Positions 9,334-18,584 of a DNA stretch of 64,000 nucleotides are shown here, in pieces. Position numbers and translations under genes: made by a program. The notes beneath the pieces are model-generated. The model saw only the letters and a list, made by a program, of their open reading frames with translations. It did no database searches and was not told the DNA's origin. Numbering within the stretch: position 1 is the stretch's first letter; each line of letters starts with the position of its first letter. Source of the stretch: an uncultured Dehalococcoidia bacterium (GTDB lineage: Bacteria; Chloroflexota; Dehalococcoidia; Lucifugimonadales; UBA1127); contig OX638292.1 of the NCBI GenBank assembly GCA_951812285.1, positions 480,774 to 544,773 of the forward strand, in the 5' to 3' direction.

Positions 9334-10389
9334 CTAAGTCGGTTCGCCGACTAGGGACTCGATGCCGTACTCCTGCATAATCCCGGTGAGGTCGCTCCAC
9401 ACGGAGTCCTCCACCGCGATACCTTCCGCTCGCAGCATTGCCTCGGTGTGCTTCTCCGCCTCTCCGGGATAGAGGATGCCGGGGCTGCCCGCAGCCAGGG
9501 GCGAAGTCTTGATGAAGGCGATGAAGTCCGACACCTGCTGCTTGAACCATTCCAGGTCGGCAAATGCGTCAACCCGCCACGCCGCGATGAAGCTCCCGTC
9601 GTTGTGCTTGCCCTCTGGGTCAAGACCGAAGCCAAGGGTGGTCAGGATGCCGGAAAAGACCTCGCCCATAAAGCTGAGACCGTAGCCCTTATAACCAAGG
9701 TCGCCGCCAACGGGGAGCAGTGCGCCGCCCTCGTTGTAGGCGTTGGGGTCCGTGGTGTCGTTGCCGTCCTTGTCGATGATCCAGCCGGTCGGAATCGGCA
9801 GATTGCGGCGGCGGTAGACCGCCAGCTTGCCGGCCGCCACGGCGCTGCTCGCCATGTCGATGAAGACTGGGCTGTCCTCGTTGGACGGGACGCAGATGCA
9901 GACGGGGTTGGTGCCAAGCCGGCGGCCGCGGCCACCGAAGGGCGCGACGGCCTTGGGGCCTCGGCCGGAGTCGGTGAACATGATGGCGGCCAGGCCCTGC
10001 TCGGCGCACATGGCGGCGTAGGGGGTCAGGCGTCCGATGTGGCTCTGGCGGTAGATTGTGACCGCGGCGATGTTCTGCTCCAGCGCCTTCTCGATGAGCA
10101 ACTGCGTTGCCCGCTTGGTCACGGCGAAACCAAAGCCCCAGTTGCCGTTAATGACGGCGGTGGTGCGGGTCTCTTTGTCGACGACGTAGGGCGCGTCCGG
10201 GATGATGTGCCCCGCCTTGATGCGGTCGACGTACACGGGCACTTGTCCGACTCCGTGGGAGTCATGCCCCGCGAGGTTGGAGCTGATCAGGCCTTCGGCG
10301 ACGTCCTGTGCGGCCTCGTCCGGCGTACCGGCGGCCTTGAAGATCTCGTAGGACACCTTTCGCAGGTACTCGTGAGAGAAGGTGGGCAT
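9334..10389 (-). CDS. malate/L-lactate/ureidoglycolate dehydrogenase (Ldh2) family oxidoreductase
   Basis: A 351-residue NAD(P)-dependent dehydrogenase of the Ldh2/YbiC family, distinct from the Rossmann MDH/LDH. Diagnostic: NLAGHDSHGVGQVP near residues 32-47 (catalytic His), GNWGFGFAV, IYRQSHIGRL and GYKGYGLSFMGE near the C-terminus. GAGGA lies upstream of the ATG. It would oxidise a 2-hydroxy acid; the next genes downstream and upstream (D-2-hydroxyacid dehydrogenase, ketopantoate reductase type) act on similar compounds. Confidence 0.88.
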   Translation of the reverse strand: MPTFSHEYLRKVSYEIFKAAGTPDEAAQDVAEGLISSNLAGHDSHGVGQVPVYVDRIKAGHIIPDAPYVVDKETRTTAVINGNWGFGFAVTKRATQLLIEKALEQNIAAVTIYRQSHIGRLTPYAAMCAEQGLAAIMFTDSGRGPKAVAPFGGRGRRLGTNPVCICVPSNEDSPVFIDMASSAVAAGKLAVYRRRNLPIPTGWIIDKDGNDTTDPNAYNEGGALLPVGGDLGYKGYGLSFMGEVFSGILTTLGFGLDPEGKHNDGSFIAAWRVDAFADLEWFKQQVSDFIAFIKTSPLAAGSPGILYPGEAEKHTEAMLRAEGIAVEDSVWSDLTGIMQEYGIESLVGEPT

Positions 10390-10453
10390 AGCGGTCCTCG
10401 TTCTGTTCAGAGTGGGTGCAGTTTATGACGGCCCTAGCTGGCTGGCAAGCTGG

Positions 10454-11434
10454 CTACCCCTGCTTCTCCAGGGCTTCCGGGTTTATCGCGTTGGTGGGCT
10501 CCCCGGCGAGAAACGCCTTGATGTTGGCCAGCGCGCTGCGGTAGAAGGACTGGTAGCCTTCCTCAGTCACAAAGCCAATGTGCGGCGTCAGGAGGGTATT
10601 GGGCAGGCTCAGAAAGGGGTGGTCCTTTGGCAGCGGCTCTTCATCGTACACGTCCAGGCCCGCGCCGCCGATCCTTCCCTCACGGAGGGCGTCAACCAGG
10701 GCGGCCTCTTCGATGATGGGGCCGCGGGACGTGTTGATGATGAAGGCGTTCGGCTGCATCATCGCGAAGTCTGCCGCGTTGACGAGGCCCCGGCTCTCGG
10801 CCGTCAGGGGAATGTGGATGCTAATCACGTAGGACGTCGAGAAGAACTCCTCGCGGCTCAACAACTGCGCGCCGCTCTCCGATGCTCGCTCCTCCGTCTG
10901 CCATGGGCTCCACGCGACGAGCTTCATGTTGAAGGCTTGGCCAACCTGCGCCACTCTCTTGCCCAGTCGGCCGAGGCCGATGATGCCCAACGTCCTTCCA
11001 GAGAGGGTTGGGCTGAGAGAGGTCTGCCAAAGCCCCAAACGGGTCTCGCGGTCCTCCTCCCGCAGGCGCTTGGTCAGGCCGAGGATGAGGGCCCACGTCA
11101 ACTCCTCGACGCTGCCTCCCGCGGACCCGCCAGTCCTTGTAAGCAGGATGCCGCGCTCGGTGGCGTGGGGGATGTCGATGGAGTTGTAGTAGGCGCCGCC
11201 GGTGCCTGAGAGCATCTTCAGGTTTGGAAGGGCGTCGAGAAGCTCGGCGTTGAACTCTGTCCGCTCTCGCATGAGCTGGATGATGTCATAGGGCTGGAGG
11301 CGATCCACCAGGGCGTCCTTGTCCGTCAGGTGATCCTGGTAGAAGTCGATCTGTGAGCCTTCCGGAAGCGAGTCCCATTCCGCAAGGGTGCTGGCTATGT
11401 TCTGGTAGTCGTCGATGACCGCGATGCGCACCAT
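10454..11434 (-). CDS. D-2-hydroxyacid dehydrogenase, NAD-binding
   Basis: A 326-residue D-isomer-specific 2-hydroxyacid dehydrogenase. NAD fingerprint LGIIGLGRLGKRVAQV, the NTSRGPIIEEAALVDAL segment carrying the substrate-binding Arg, GLDVYDEEPLP with the Glu, and LLTPHIGF with the catalytic His of the R-E-H triad. GGAGG 6 nt before the ATG. Could be a hydroxypyruvate, phosphoglycerate or other reductase; length is shorter than SerA with an ACT domain. Confidence 0.9.
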   Translation of the reverse strand: MVRIAVIDDYQNIASTLAEWDSLPEGSQIDFYQDHLTDKDALVDRLQPYDIIQLMRERTEFNAELLDALPNLKMLSGTGGAYYNSIDIPHATERGILLTRTGGSAGGSVEELTWALILGLTKRLREEDRETRLGLWQTSLSPTLSGRTLGIIGLGRLGKRVAQVGQAFNMKLVAWSPWQTEERASESGAQLLSREEFFSTSYVISIHIPLTAESRGLVNAADFAMMQPNAFIINTSRGPIIEEAALVDALREGRIGGAGLDVYDEEPLPKDHPFLSLPNTLLTPHIGFVTEEGYQSFYRSALANIKAFLAGEPTNAINPEALEKQG

Positions 11435-11506
11435 CCGGCGCCTCCTTGGTGTGGTGGGGTCCTTGCGTGGAAGTGTACCTGACCGCGGAGCGTGTTGCAG
11501 AGGGGG

Positions 11507-12430
11507 CTAGCCTCTCGCGCGCAACTCTTGGGGCAGCAGGCTTCCGTAGATGAAGTCATGGGTGGGTGTTGGCACGCCTGATTCGCGGCCGAGGCGGGCC
11601 ACGGCGCCGTTCTGCGACTCAAGCTCCGAGGGACGGCCATCCTGGATGTCGCGCTGCATGGAGGCCTCGCCACCTTCCGGCTGGCGGTCGATGGCGGCCA
11701 TGCCGGTGGCGACGGCGGTGTCGGGCAGGTTGATGCCACGGGCGCGCGCGACGTTGTGCGTCTCGGTCATAGCGCCCTCGAGCATGGCGCGCGTCAGTGG
11801 CAGCGAGCGGGTGACTCCGACAGCGGAGCGGGTGACGGCGCCGACGCCGCCCCAGGCGCAGATGAAGAGGAACTTGGCCCATAGCGCTGCGTGGATGTCG
11901 GGCGGGGACTCCGCCTTGAGACCCGCCTCGGCCAACGCGGCGCGGACTCGCTCCACGCGCTCGCTCGGCTGGTTGTCGAGCTCCGCGATGCCGACGAAGT
12001 CGTCGCCGCCGCCGTGCCGGATGTGGCCGGGGCCCTCGATGAGGGCGACGACGCGGCAGAGGCCGCCGACGACGTTGTCGGGCCCGAGACCCTCGACCAG
12101 TTGCGGCGCGGCCTCGACGCCGTTCTGGAGCGGCACGACGACCGTGTCCGGGCCGATGAGCGGGCGAATCAGGGGGGCGATTTCGGCGACCTGCCACGCC
12201 TTGACCGCCACGAGGACTGCGTCGACTGGGCCGACGTTGGCTGGCGAGTCGGTGGCCCTGGCGCCCGCGACGGCGAAGTCGCCGTGGACACTGCTGACAC
12301 GGAGACCGTTGGAGCGTATGGCTTCGAGGTGGGCGCCGCGCGCGATGAAGGTGACGTCCTCGCCGGCCTGCGCGAGCCGGCCGCCGAAGTAACCACCGAC
12401 GCCCCCGGTCCCGTATATCGCTATTCTCAT
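11507..12430 (-). CDS. 2-dehydropantoate 2-reductase (PanE/ApbA family)
   Basis: A 307-residue NADPH-dependent reductase. The Rossmann motif YGTGGVGGYFGGRL is at the N-terminus, followed by VKAWQ (conserved Lys), VVPLQNGVEA and the C-terminal domain with KFLFICAWGGVGAVTR, including the catalytic Lys. The family includes pantothenate-pathway KPR and several catabolic homologues; a second, diverged homologue is at 37157. Starts 9 nt before the arsC stop, so it is probably in the same transcript as arsC and the aquaporin. Confidence 0.87.
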   Translation of the reverse strand: MRIAIYGTGGVGGYFGGRLAQAGEDVTFIARGAHLEAIRSNGLRVSSVHGDFAVAGARATDSPANVGPVDAVLVAVKAWQVAEIAPLIRPLIGPDTVVVPLQNGVEAAPQLVEGLGPDNVVGGLCRVVALIEGPGHIRHGGGDDFVGIAELDNQPSERVERVRAALAEAGLKAESPPDIHAALWAKFLFICAWGGVGAVTRSAVGVTRSLPLTRAMLEGAMTETHNVARARGINLPDTAVATGMAAIDRQPEGGEASMQRDIQDGRPSELESQNGAVARLGRESGVPTPTHDFIYGSLLPQELRARG

Positions 12431-12439
12431 GGTGTTGGA

Positions 12440-12832
12440 CTAGCCCTCCCGTTCCAGCAGCTCTGCGACCTTTATTCTAATCTGGTCACGGATTTGCCGC
12501 ACGGTCTCGAGGGGCTGGCCTGCAGGGTCGTCGAGGCCCCAGTCCTCGGCGGGCAGGAATGTGGCGGGGCAGGCGTCGTCGATGGCGCAGCCCATGGTGA
12601 AGATGAGGTCTGCGTTGTCGGCCATCGCCTGTGTGATCACCTTTGGCGCGTTGACGCTGATGTCTACGCCGACCTCCCACATCGCCTCTGCCACGATGGG
12701 GTTCACGTGCTCGGTGGGTACTGTTCCCGCTGATTCGCCGACCAGCCGGTCGCTACCGGCCGCATTCAAGAAGGCCTCGGCCATCTGACTCCGACCGGCG
12801 TTGTGGACGCAGACGAAGAGCACCCTCTTCAT
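12440..12832 (-). CDS. arsC: arsenate reductase, low-molecular-weight phosphatase type (ArsC)
   Basis: A 130-residue LMW-PTP-fold enzyme that reduces arsenate to arsenite. The phosphate loop CVHNAGRS is at residues 8-15 (C-x5-R-S), the GCAIDDACP segment has two further Cys used in thiol relay, and the general-acid Asp lies in EDWGLDDP near residue 101. Start set at 12832, which overlaps the aquaporin gene stop; a much longer in-frame reading upstream is a shadow of the aquaporin. A close relationship to plain LMW tyrosine phosphatase is less likely because of the extra Cys and the aquaporin neighbour. Confidence 0.87.
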   Translation of the reverse strand: MKRVLFVCVHNAGRSQMAEAFLNAAGSDRLVGESAGTVPTEHVNPIVAEAMWEVGVDISVNAPKVITQAMADNADLIFTMGCAIDDACPATFLPAEDWGLDDPAGQPLETVRQIRDQIRIKVAELLEREG

Positions 12833-13521
12833 TGGTCCTCTGCATTGGGCTTGGTGTTGCTCTCTCGCAGCCAGGCGTAAGTGAAGGCGGCGGCCGCTGC
12901 GCCGACTATCGGGCCGATCCAGTACGCCCAGTGGGCGGTCCAGTTGGCGCTGACCAGCGCGGGGCCGAATGATCGGGCGGGGTTCATGGACGCGCCGCTG
13001 ATGGGGCCGCCGAATATGGACTCGAGGGCCACAGTTCCGCCGATGGCCAGCGCGGCGGCCGCTCCGACGGCGCGTACGTCGGTGGCCATCGCCATGATGA
13101 CGAACATCAGGAAGAAGGTGAGCAGCGCCTCGAAGGAGACGACGACCCACTCCTCGGCGCCGGGGAGCGTGGCGCCCATGTCAGCGACGTTGCCGAAGAG
13201 GCCTCGGAGGATGAGGCACGCGGCGGTTGCGCCGAGAAGCTGCGAGCCCCAGTACATGGGAACGAGCTTCCACGGGAAGTGCCGCGCGAGGGCGAATCCG
13301 AGGGTCACCGCGGGGTTGATGTGCGCGCCGGAGATGTGGCCCGTCGCGAAGATCATGGCGGCGACGGTCAGGCCGAAGACGAGACCGATGCCGAGGTGAG
13401 TGGTCGCGCCGCCGGAGATCTCGTTGATCATGATGGCGCCGGCGCCGGCGAAGAGAAGGCCGAACGTGCCGATGAACTCGGCCACGCAGCGGCGCGCAAT
13501 GGAGGGCGGACGCTGTGCCAT
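12829..13521 (-). CDS. MIP family channel (aquaporin / arsenite channel AqpS-like)
   Basis: A 230-residue membrane channel with six helices and both NPA boxes (HINPAVT, residues 69-71; ASMNPARS, residues 180-182). The Arg after the second NPA is present. The gene overlaps arsC by 4 bases (ATGA type), so the two are co-translated. In Sinorhizobium meliloti, an aquaglyceroporin (AqpS) in the ars operon lets arsenite made by ArsC leave the cell. By analogy this channel may export As(III); water or glycerol transport alone is the alternative. Confidence 0.9.
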   Translation of the reverse strand: MAQRPPSIARRCVAEFIGTFGLLFAGAGAIMINEISGGATTHLGIGLVFGLTVAAMIFATGHISGAHINPAVTLGFALARHFPWKLVPMYWGSQLLGATAACLILRGLFGNVADMGATLPGAEEWVVVSFEALLTFFLMFVIMAMATDVRAVGAAAALAIGGTVALESIFGGPISGASMNPARSFGPALVSANWTAHWAYWIGPIVGAAAAAFTYAWLRESNTKPNAEDQ

Positions 13522-13648
13522 GGCTAGTCGTGGTCCTTGTGGTGGCTGCTCATCTTGCGCAGTCTACCGCATGGCCTCGGCCGCTGTCGTTGCGAGTTCT
13601 GTTAACGGGATGTTTATTCGGTGCGAAGGCGAGGCTTTGGGCAACGTG

Positions 13649-13678
13649 AAGAGGCGCCTCCAATCGGAGGCGCCTCTT
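13649..13678. terminator. 13-bp perfect hairpin between extradiol dioxygenase and aquaporin genes
   Basis: Arms 13649-13661 and 13666-13678 pair completely around the loop AATC. It is downstream of the reverse-strand dioxygenase stop (13708) and upstream of the aquaporin start. The T-run is weak, so termination strength is uncertain. Confidence 0.65.
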
Positions 13679-13707
13679 GGTTGCCTACTTGATCCGCTCG
13701 TGGGCGG

Positions 13708-14712
13708 CTATGTCCACTGGGCAAAGGCCATCGCGCAGCCGGTGCCCGCAGGCGACCGGTAGCAGGGCACGTAGTCGAAGAGCTCCATGTCGAGGTGCTC
13801 CGCCGCGCCCGCCAGGGACATCCAGTTGCGGGCCTCCGAGTTGCCGGAGTTCAGGCGCTCACGCGGGAGCTGCTGCAGCTTGACGATGTTCTTTTCCTGC
13901 AGACCCTCGAGTGTCCACGTGTCGAGCTCCTCGTCGACGACGAAGTGGCTGAGGCCGCCGGAAGCGAGGACGGCGACGCGCTCCTTGCCCGACCATGCCT
14001 CGATTGCGGCGCGGACGGAGCGACCGATGTCGTAGCAGCGCTTGGGCGTCGGCTGGTTCGGCGGGTAATAGGTGTTGACCATGATGGGCACGGTGGGGAT
14101 GTTGAGGCCCTCCATGATCCGGTGGTGGACGTAGGCGAAGGCGTGGCCGATGCCGCCGCGAGAGCGCCCGCCACGGTCCGGGTCGAGGAAGCGGGAGTAG
14201 CCAACGTCGTACTCGGCCTCGGTGAGGAACTCAATCATGTGCTTGCCGAGGGCGCCGTGGGTTGGCACGACGTTGTCCTCCGGCGGGTAGCCGATGAGGG
14301 GCTGGTAGCCGGTGGCGGCAGTGTATGCCTCGCCCTGACCGAGGACCTTGACCTCGTTTCCCCAGTAGATGCTGAAGGCCGGCATATTGTCGTCCGTGAG
14401 GTACTCCTGCTGGTCGTCGCCGAACATGACGAGGACATCGACGTTGGCGTTTTTCAGGGCTTCCGCCACCTGGGCGATGCCGCGCTGATTACGCTCGTGG
14501 CGCTGCATCTGCAACTCCGGGTCGAGTTCACGCTCGAGGCGCTTCGTGTCCACGCGCGCCAGCAGGTCCTCGTAGTTGGACACGAGGCCGTCGGTTCCGA
14601 TGAGGGCGGGGTTGCGCTGGTCGTTGGCGCCCGCGCGCGAGGCCCACGCCTCCGGCAGCATGCTCAACTGCGGGCTGTGCGACGTTCCGAGCCCGATGAC
14701 TACCTCTGCCAT
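13708..14712 (-). CDS. class III extradiol ring-cleavage dioxygenase, LigB-type subunit
   Basis: A 334-residue protein of the protocatechuate 4,5-dioxygenase beta (LigB) superfamily. It begins VIGLGTSHSPQL with the metal-ligand His12, contains DVLVMFGDDQQEYL, and later GGLSHFVVDEELD with a second conserved His. LigB enzymes use Fe(II) to open catechol-type rings. No separate LigA alpha subunit is seen nearby. It is the last gene of the reverse-strand cluster that also has two Rieske oxygenases and two amidohydrolases, so ring hydroxylation followed by ring opening is plausible. Confidence 0.85.
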   Translation of the reverse strand: MAEVVIGLGTSHSPQLSMLPEAWASRAGANDQRNPALIGTDGLVSNYEDLLARVDTKRLERELDPELQMQRHERNQRGIAQVAEALKNANVDVLVMFGDDQQEYLTDDNMPAFSIYWGNEVKVLGQGEAYTAATGYQPLIGYPPEDNVVPTHGALGKHMIEFLTEAEYDVGYSRFLDPDRGGRSRGGIGHAFAYVHHRIMEGLNIPTVPIMVNTYYPPNQPTPKRCYDIGRSVRAAIEAWSGKERVAVLASGGLSHFVVDEELDTWTLEGLQEKNIVKLQQLPRERLNSGNSEARNWMSLAGAAEHLDMELFDYVPCYRSPAGTGCAMAFAQWT

Positions 14713-14764
14713 GTCATTCCTCCTTCGTAATGCCTCTGAGTTCTCGCCTCGTTGTTTGGCGGGA

Positions 14765-16075
14765 CTATAGCACTCCGCTTGTCTTTTCGCCTTCCGCCTC
14801 CAATAGCTTGAGGAAGTCGCCCTCCGTGGAGACGGCGTCTAGCGCGCGGACGTGGAAAACCTCCGGGTGGCCGGCAGCGTAGGGTTCGATGCCTTCCTGC
14901 AGGTCGCGGACCGCCCGGAGCAGTATGCGGCGCGCCGCGATGATTGCCGTGTCGCTGGTGCCGAGGTGCTCTCTCGTGCGGTCCGAGACTCCTCCCATGC
15001 TGTCCGTCATGGCGAAGTCCTGGTGCCGCCCGAAGGGAATGCCCGTGTAGTTCTGCTTGCGCTGCATCTCCCGGTCGATGAGGTAGTCGTTCTCCGGGGC
15101 GCGCACGCTGCGGAACGTGTCGATAATGCCGCCGTCTGGGAGCGTGTATTTGACGCGCTGCAGCTCCATCGTGTCGACGGCGCGGGCGCGCTCCTCGGAC
15201 GTGAGGGGGCGCTCGCCGTTGTAGCTGTACTGGAAGGTGATGATGTGCTCGTCGTCGACGGGCACCCAGCCGCGGCCGCCTCGGGGCCAGGCCGGGCCGG
15301 GGATGAGGCTGAACATCGGCAGCATCCACTGGGTCACGCGCCAGTAGTAGTTGCCATCCTCCGGGCCGCGGCGCGAGCCGTAGGTGAAGCCGTAGTCGGT
15401 CTCCTTCACGGTGAGCTGCGGAGCGCCGAACTTGTAGCTGAGCACGGAGTTACGCCCGCCCTTCTGCTCGCCAGTCCGCATGTCGCGGTGGTAGTCAATG
15501 CTCAGGTCGAAGACGCTGTGCAGGAAGGAGACGTGGCTGGAGTCGATCTCGCCCTCCGTGCATTGCATGTAGTTGGAGTGCTGGATGAAACGGGTCACGA
15601 CGCGGTGGTCGTCGGGCACGCGAGCCCATTCAAAGGCCGGCAACTCGGGCTGCAACTCGCGCGGGCCCATGTAGATCCACACGCAGCTTCCGTAGTCGCG
15701 GGCGGGGTAGGCTTTGATCTTGACCTTGTCCTTGAAGTTGGACTCGGCCGGCTCCGAGGGCATGTCGACGCAGTCGCCGTTCACGTCGAACTTCCAGCCG
15801 TGGTAGACGCAACGAAGGCCGCACTCCTCGTTCCGACCGAAGAAGAGGCTGGCCCGTCGGTGCGGGCAGTAGTTGTCGACGACTCCCACATCGCCGTTCG
15901 TGTCCCGGAACGCGACGAGCTCCTCGCTGAGCACCTTGATGCGCACGGGCGGGCAATCGGGCTCCGGGAGCTCGTCGGAGAGGAGCGCGGGCATCCAGAA
16001 GCGGCGGAAAAACTCGCCCATGGGCGTGCCGGGACCCGTCTGGGTCAGCAGCTCATTGTCCTCTCTGGACAGCAT
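14765..16075 (-). CDS. Rieske [2Fe-2S] aromatic oxygenase, large subunit (copy A)
   Basis: A 436-residue ring-hydroxylating oxygenase alpha subunit of the phthalate 4,5-dioxygenase type. Rieske ligands Cys70, His72, Cys89, His92 (YCPHRR ... LRCVYHGWKF). Mononuclear iron site in EGEIDSSHVSFLH, with His181 and His186; the third ligand is C-terminal. The next gene upstream on the same strand (16118-17416) is a colinear paralogue with identical ligand numbering. No reductase gene is adjacent; the small Rieske ferredoxin at 29766 is one candidate electron donor. Confidence 0.92.
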   Translation of the reverse strand: MLSREDNELLTQTGPGTPMGEFFRRFWMPALLSDELPEPDCPPVRIKVLSEELVAFRDTNGDVGVVDNYCPHRRASLFFGRNEECGLRCVYHGWKFDVNGDCVDMPSEPAESNFKDKVKIKAYPARDYGSCVWIYMGPRELQPELPAFEWARVPDDHRVVTRFIQHSNYMQCTEGEIDSSHVSFLHSVFDLSIDYHRDMRTGEQKGGRNSVLSYKFGAPQLTVKETDYGFTYGSRRGPEDGNYYWRVTQWMLPMFSLIPGPAWPRGGRGWVPVDDEHIITFQYSYNGERPLTSEERARAVDTMELQRVKYTLPDGGIIDTFRSVRAPENDYLIDREMQRKQNYTGIPFGRHQDFAMTDSMGGVSDRTREHLGTSDTAIIAARRILLRAVRDLQEGIEPYAAGHPEVFHVRALDAVSTEGDFLKLLEAEGEKTSGVL

Positions 16076-16117
16076 GTCTTCCTCCCGCTTCTATTCGACT
16101 GTTGAGGGCGGCCCCGA

Positions 16118-17416
16118 CTAAACCTTGGCCTTGCCTGCGTCTCCGTGAAGCTCCATGAACTTTAGGAAGTCGCCTTCCGGGCTGACGATGTCCATGGAGC
16201 GGACGCCGTACTTGTCGCCCTGGTGCGCGATGGCCGGCTCGATGCCCTCCTGCAGGTCGCGCGCCATGCGCAGCAGCCCGCGGCGGCCGGCGATGGTTGC
16301 CTGGTCGGCGGTGCCGAGGTGCTCGCGAGAGCGGTCGACGATGCGGCCCATGCCCTCCTGGAGCCCGCGGTCCTGCTCGTTGACGCCCCAGATGCCCGTG
16401 AAGTTCACGGTGCGCTGCATGTCGCGGTCGATGAGGAAGTCGTTCGTCTTGTTGGCGACACCCACGTTGTGGTCGATGACCGTTCCGTCAGCCAGTTGGA
16501 ACTTCTCACGCGTCGTGCGGGGCGGGAAGGCCCGGCCCGACTCGATCATGTCGATCTGCTCCTCGGTCAGGGGGGCTTCGGCGTTGTAGTTGTAGCCGAA
16601 GACGTTGGTGTTCTCGTCGTCGATGGGCACCCACGCCCGGCCGCCGATGGGCCAGGTCTGCGCGGCGATGACGCTCCACATGGGGTAGAGCCACTGGGTG
16701 ACACGCCAGTAGTAGTCGCCGTTGCCGGTGTTGCGGCGGGCGCCGTAAACGAAGCCGTAATCGGTCTGGTTCAGCGTCAGGATGGGCGCGCCGTCAACGA
16801 TGGTGAAGTTGCGCTGCGCATTGCGTCGCTGGGGCGCCTGACTCTGGTCCATCCAGCGGTGCAGGAAGGAGATGTGGGAGGTGTCGATCTCACCCTCCAT
16901 GCCCTGCGCCCAGTTGGTGGTCTGCAGCCAGCGCGCGAGGTGGCGATGGGTCTCCGGGACCCGCGCCCACTCGAACTGCGGGAGCTCCGGCTTGAGGTGC
17001 GCCGGGCCCATGTAGACCCAGATCAGGCCGCCCCACTCCTCGACGGGGTAGGCCTTGATCTTCACCTTTTCCCGGAAGGCGCTCTCCGGCGGCTCGTTGG
17101 CCATCTCGACGCAGGTGCCGTCCACGTCATACTTCCAACCATGATAGACGCAGCGGAGCCCATTCTCCTCGTTGCGGCCGAAGAAGAGGGGCGCGAGCTT
17201 GTGCGGGCATAGGGCGTCGAGGATGCCGACCCTGCCGTTGGTGTCCCGGAAGGCGACGAGGTCCTCGTGAAGGATGCGCAAGCGCACGGGCGGGCAGTCG
17301 GGCTCTGGGAGCTCGTTGGGGATGAGGGCCGGGAGCCAGAATCGCCGGAACAGCTCGCCCATCGGCGTGCCTGGGGCCGTACGAGTCAGCAGTTCGTTCT
17401 CTTCCCTGGACAGCAT
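16118..17416 (-). CDS. Rieske [2Fe-2S] aromatic oxygenase, large subunit (copy B)
   Basis: A 432-residue paralogue of the preceding protein. Rieske ligands again Cys70, His72, Cys89, His92 (LCPHKL ... LRCVYHGWKY); iron ligands His181 and His186 in EGEIDTSHISFLH. The first 100 residues align with copy A without gaps. The two genes are 42 nt apart, so tandem duplication followed by divergence is the simplest explanation. Substrate ranges may differ. Confidence 0.92.
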   Translation of the reverse strand: MLSREENELLTRTAPGTPMGELFRRFWLPALIPNELPEPDCPPVRLRILHEDLVAFRDTNGRVGILDALCPHKLAPLFFGRNEENGLRCVYHGWKYDVDGTCVEMANEPPESAFREKVKIKAYPVEEWGGLIWVYMGPAHLKPELPQFEWARVPETHRHLARWLQTTNWAQGMEGEIDTSHISFLHRWMDQSQAPQRRNAQRNFTIVDGAPILTLNQTDYGFVYGARRNTGNGDYYWRVTQWLYPMWSVIAAQTWPIGGRAWVPIDDENTNVFGYNYNAEAPLTEEQIDMIESGRAFPPRTTREKFQLADGTVIDHNVGVANKTNDFLIDRDMQRTVNFTGIWGVNEQDRGLQEGMGRIVDRSREHLGTADQATIAGRRGLLRMARDLQEGIEPAIAHQGDKYGVRSMDIVSPEGDFLKFMELHGDAGKAKV

Positions 17417-17463
17417 GGGTCTCCCCCTTTGTGTTGATGTGGCTGCTTTGCAGCCGTTCTGGC

Positions 17464-18558
17464 CTACTCTATGCCGTAGAGCTTCTTGGGATTGTCCGAC
17501 ATGATCTTCTTCATGGACTCGTCGGAAATGCCGTCCATCTCCTTGAAGACGGAGATGGCGTCGACCTCACTGGACGGGTCGAAGTGGCCGTAGTCGGTGC
17601 CGATGAGGATGTTGTCGTCGCCGGCGCAACTCAGGATGTACGGCACGTCGTCGTCCGTCTGGCAGGTGACGAAGATGTTGTACTCCTTCAGGACGTTGTC
17701 CGGGAACCTTCGCCCCGCGCCCATGTAGCGGTTGCGGGATTCCGTGATAATCCACGGCACCCACCCGGCCGAGGCCTCGATGAAGCCCCAGCGGAGCTCC
17801 GGGAAGCGCTCCGGGATCTTGCTCATGATGAGGGCGTGGCAACTGGCGACTGTGGGTATGCGGAAGATGCCGAATGCCGAGCCAGGGTCCTCCGGCGTGC
17901 GGAGGATGTTGACGATGCCGGGGTTGGCGTTGGCGATGTGTACGGCGACGGCCATGTCCAGTTTGATGGCCTGCTCGTAGATCGGGTAGAAGTACTGGTC
18001 CAGGATGGTGCGCTCCCCCTCAATGGGGCGCATGGTTACGGCGACGGCGCCGTGGGCCTTGGCCTCTTCCATGATCTCGAGCGCGGCTTCCAGGTTGCTG
18101 TACGGCGGCACGCACGACCATCGCAGCCGCCCGCCGCTCTTCTGCCAGACATCGCCGACCCAGCGGTTCCAGCCCTTGCAGATGGCGAGCTCCACCTCAG
18201 GCTGCTTCGCCACCTGCTCAATCCAGAGCGTGTGGTGCAGCACCTGGACGTCGATGCCGAGGCGATCCATGTCCTCGAGCCGCAGGGCAACGTCGTCGAG
18301 CTCGCGGGCGGCTTGGGGCGTCGTGATGTTGCGCCAGCGCTGGGAACGGGCCTCCTGCTGCATTTCCGTGAGCGTTGGAAATCGGAAGCCGCGGACCTCG
18401 CCCTCGATGACCCAGTGCTGGCGCGTCGGGTCGTGCAGGTCCTGCACCAGCTTCGGGCGGTACTGCTCGTCCTCCGCGTCCATGAAGTCCCAAGTTCGTT
18501 CCGTCTCCACCACGTGGGCGTCGGAGTCGATGACCATGTAGCCGACCTTGGTTGTCAT
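17464..18558 (-). CDS. amidohydrolase family 2 protein (copy A)
   Basis: A 364-residue metal-dependent hydrolase/decarboxylase of the amidohydrolase-2 (ACMSD-like) family. Begins VIDSDAHVVE with the D-x-H metal motif, has AVHIANANPG with a metal His, FIEASAGWVPW, and GTDYGHFDPSSE with the catalytic Asp. Family members often decarboxylate or hydrolyse products of aromatic ring cleavage. It lies directly between the Rieske pair and its own paralogue (18585-19679; gap 26 nt). Confidence 0.9.
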   Translation of the reverse strand: MTTKVGYMVIDSDAHVVETERTWDFMDAEDEQYRPKLVQDLHDPTRQHWVIEGEVRGFRFPTLTEMQQEARSQRWRNITTPQAARELDDVALRLEDMDRLGIDVQVLHHTLWIEQVAKQPEVELAICKGWNRWVGDVWQKSGGRLRWSCVPPYSNLEAALEIMEEAKAHGAVAVTMRPIEGERTILDQYFYPIYEQAIKLDMAVAVHIANANPGIVNILRTPEDPGSAFGIFRIPTVASCHALIMSKIPERFPELRWGFIEASAGWVPWIITESRNRYMGAGRRFPDNVLKEYNIFVTCQTDDDVPYILSCAGDDNILIGTDYGHFDPSSEVDAISVFKEMDGISDESMKKIMSDNPKKLYGIE

Positions 18559-18584
18559 GCCTTCCCCCTTGGCTGCGTCAAGCC

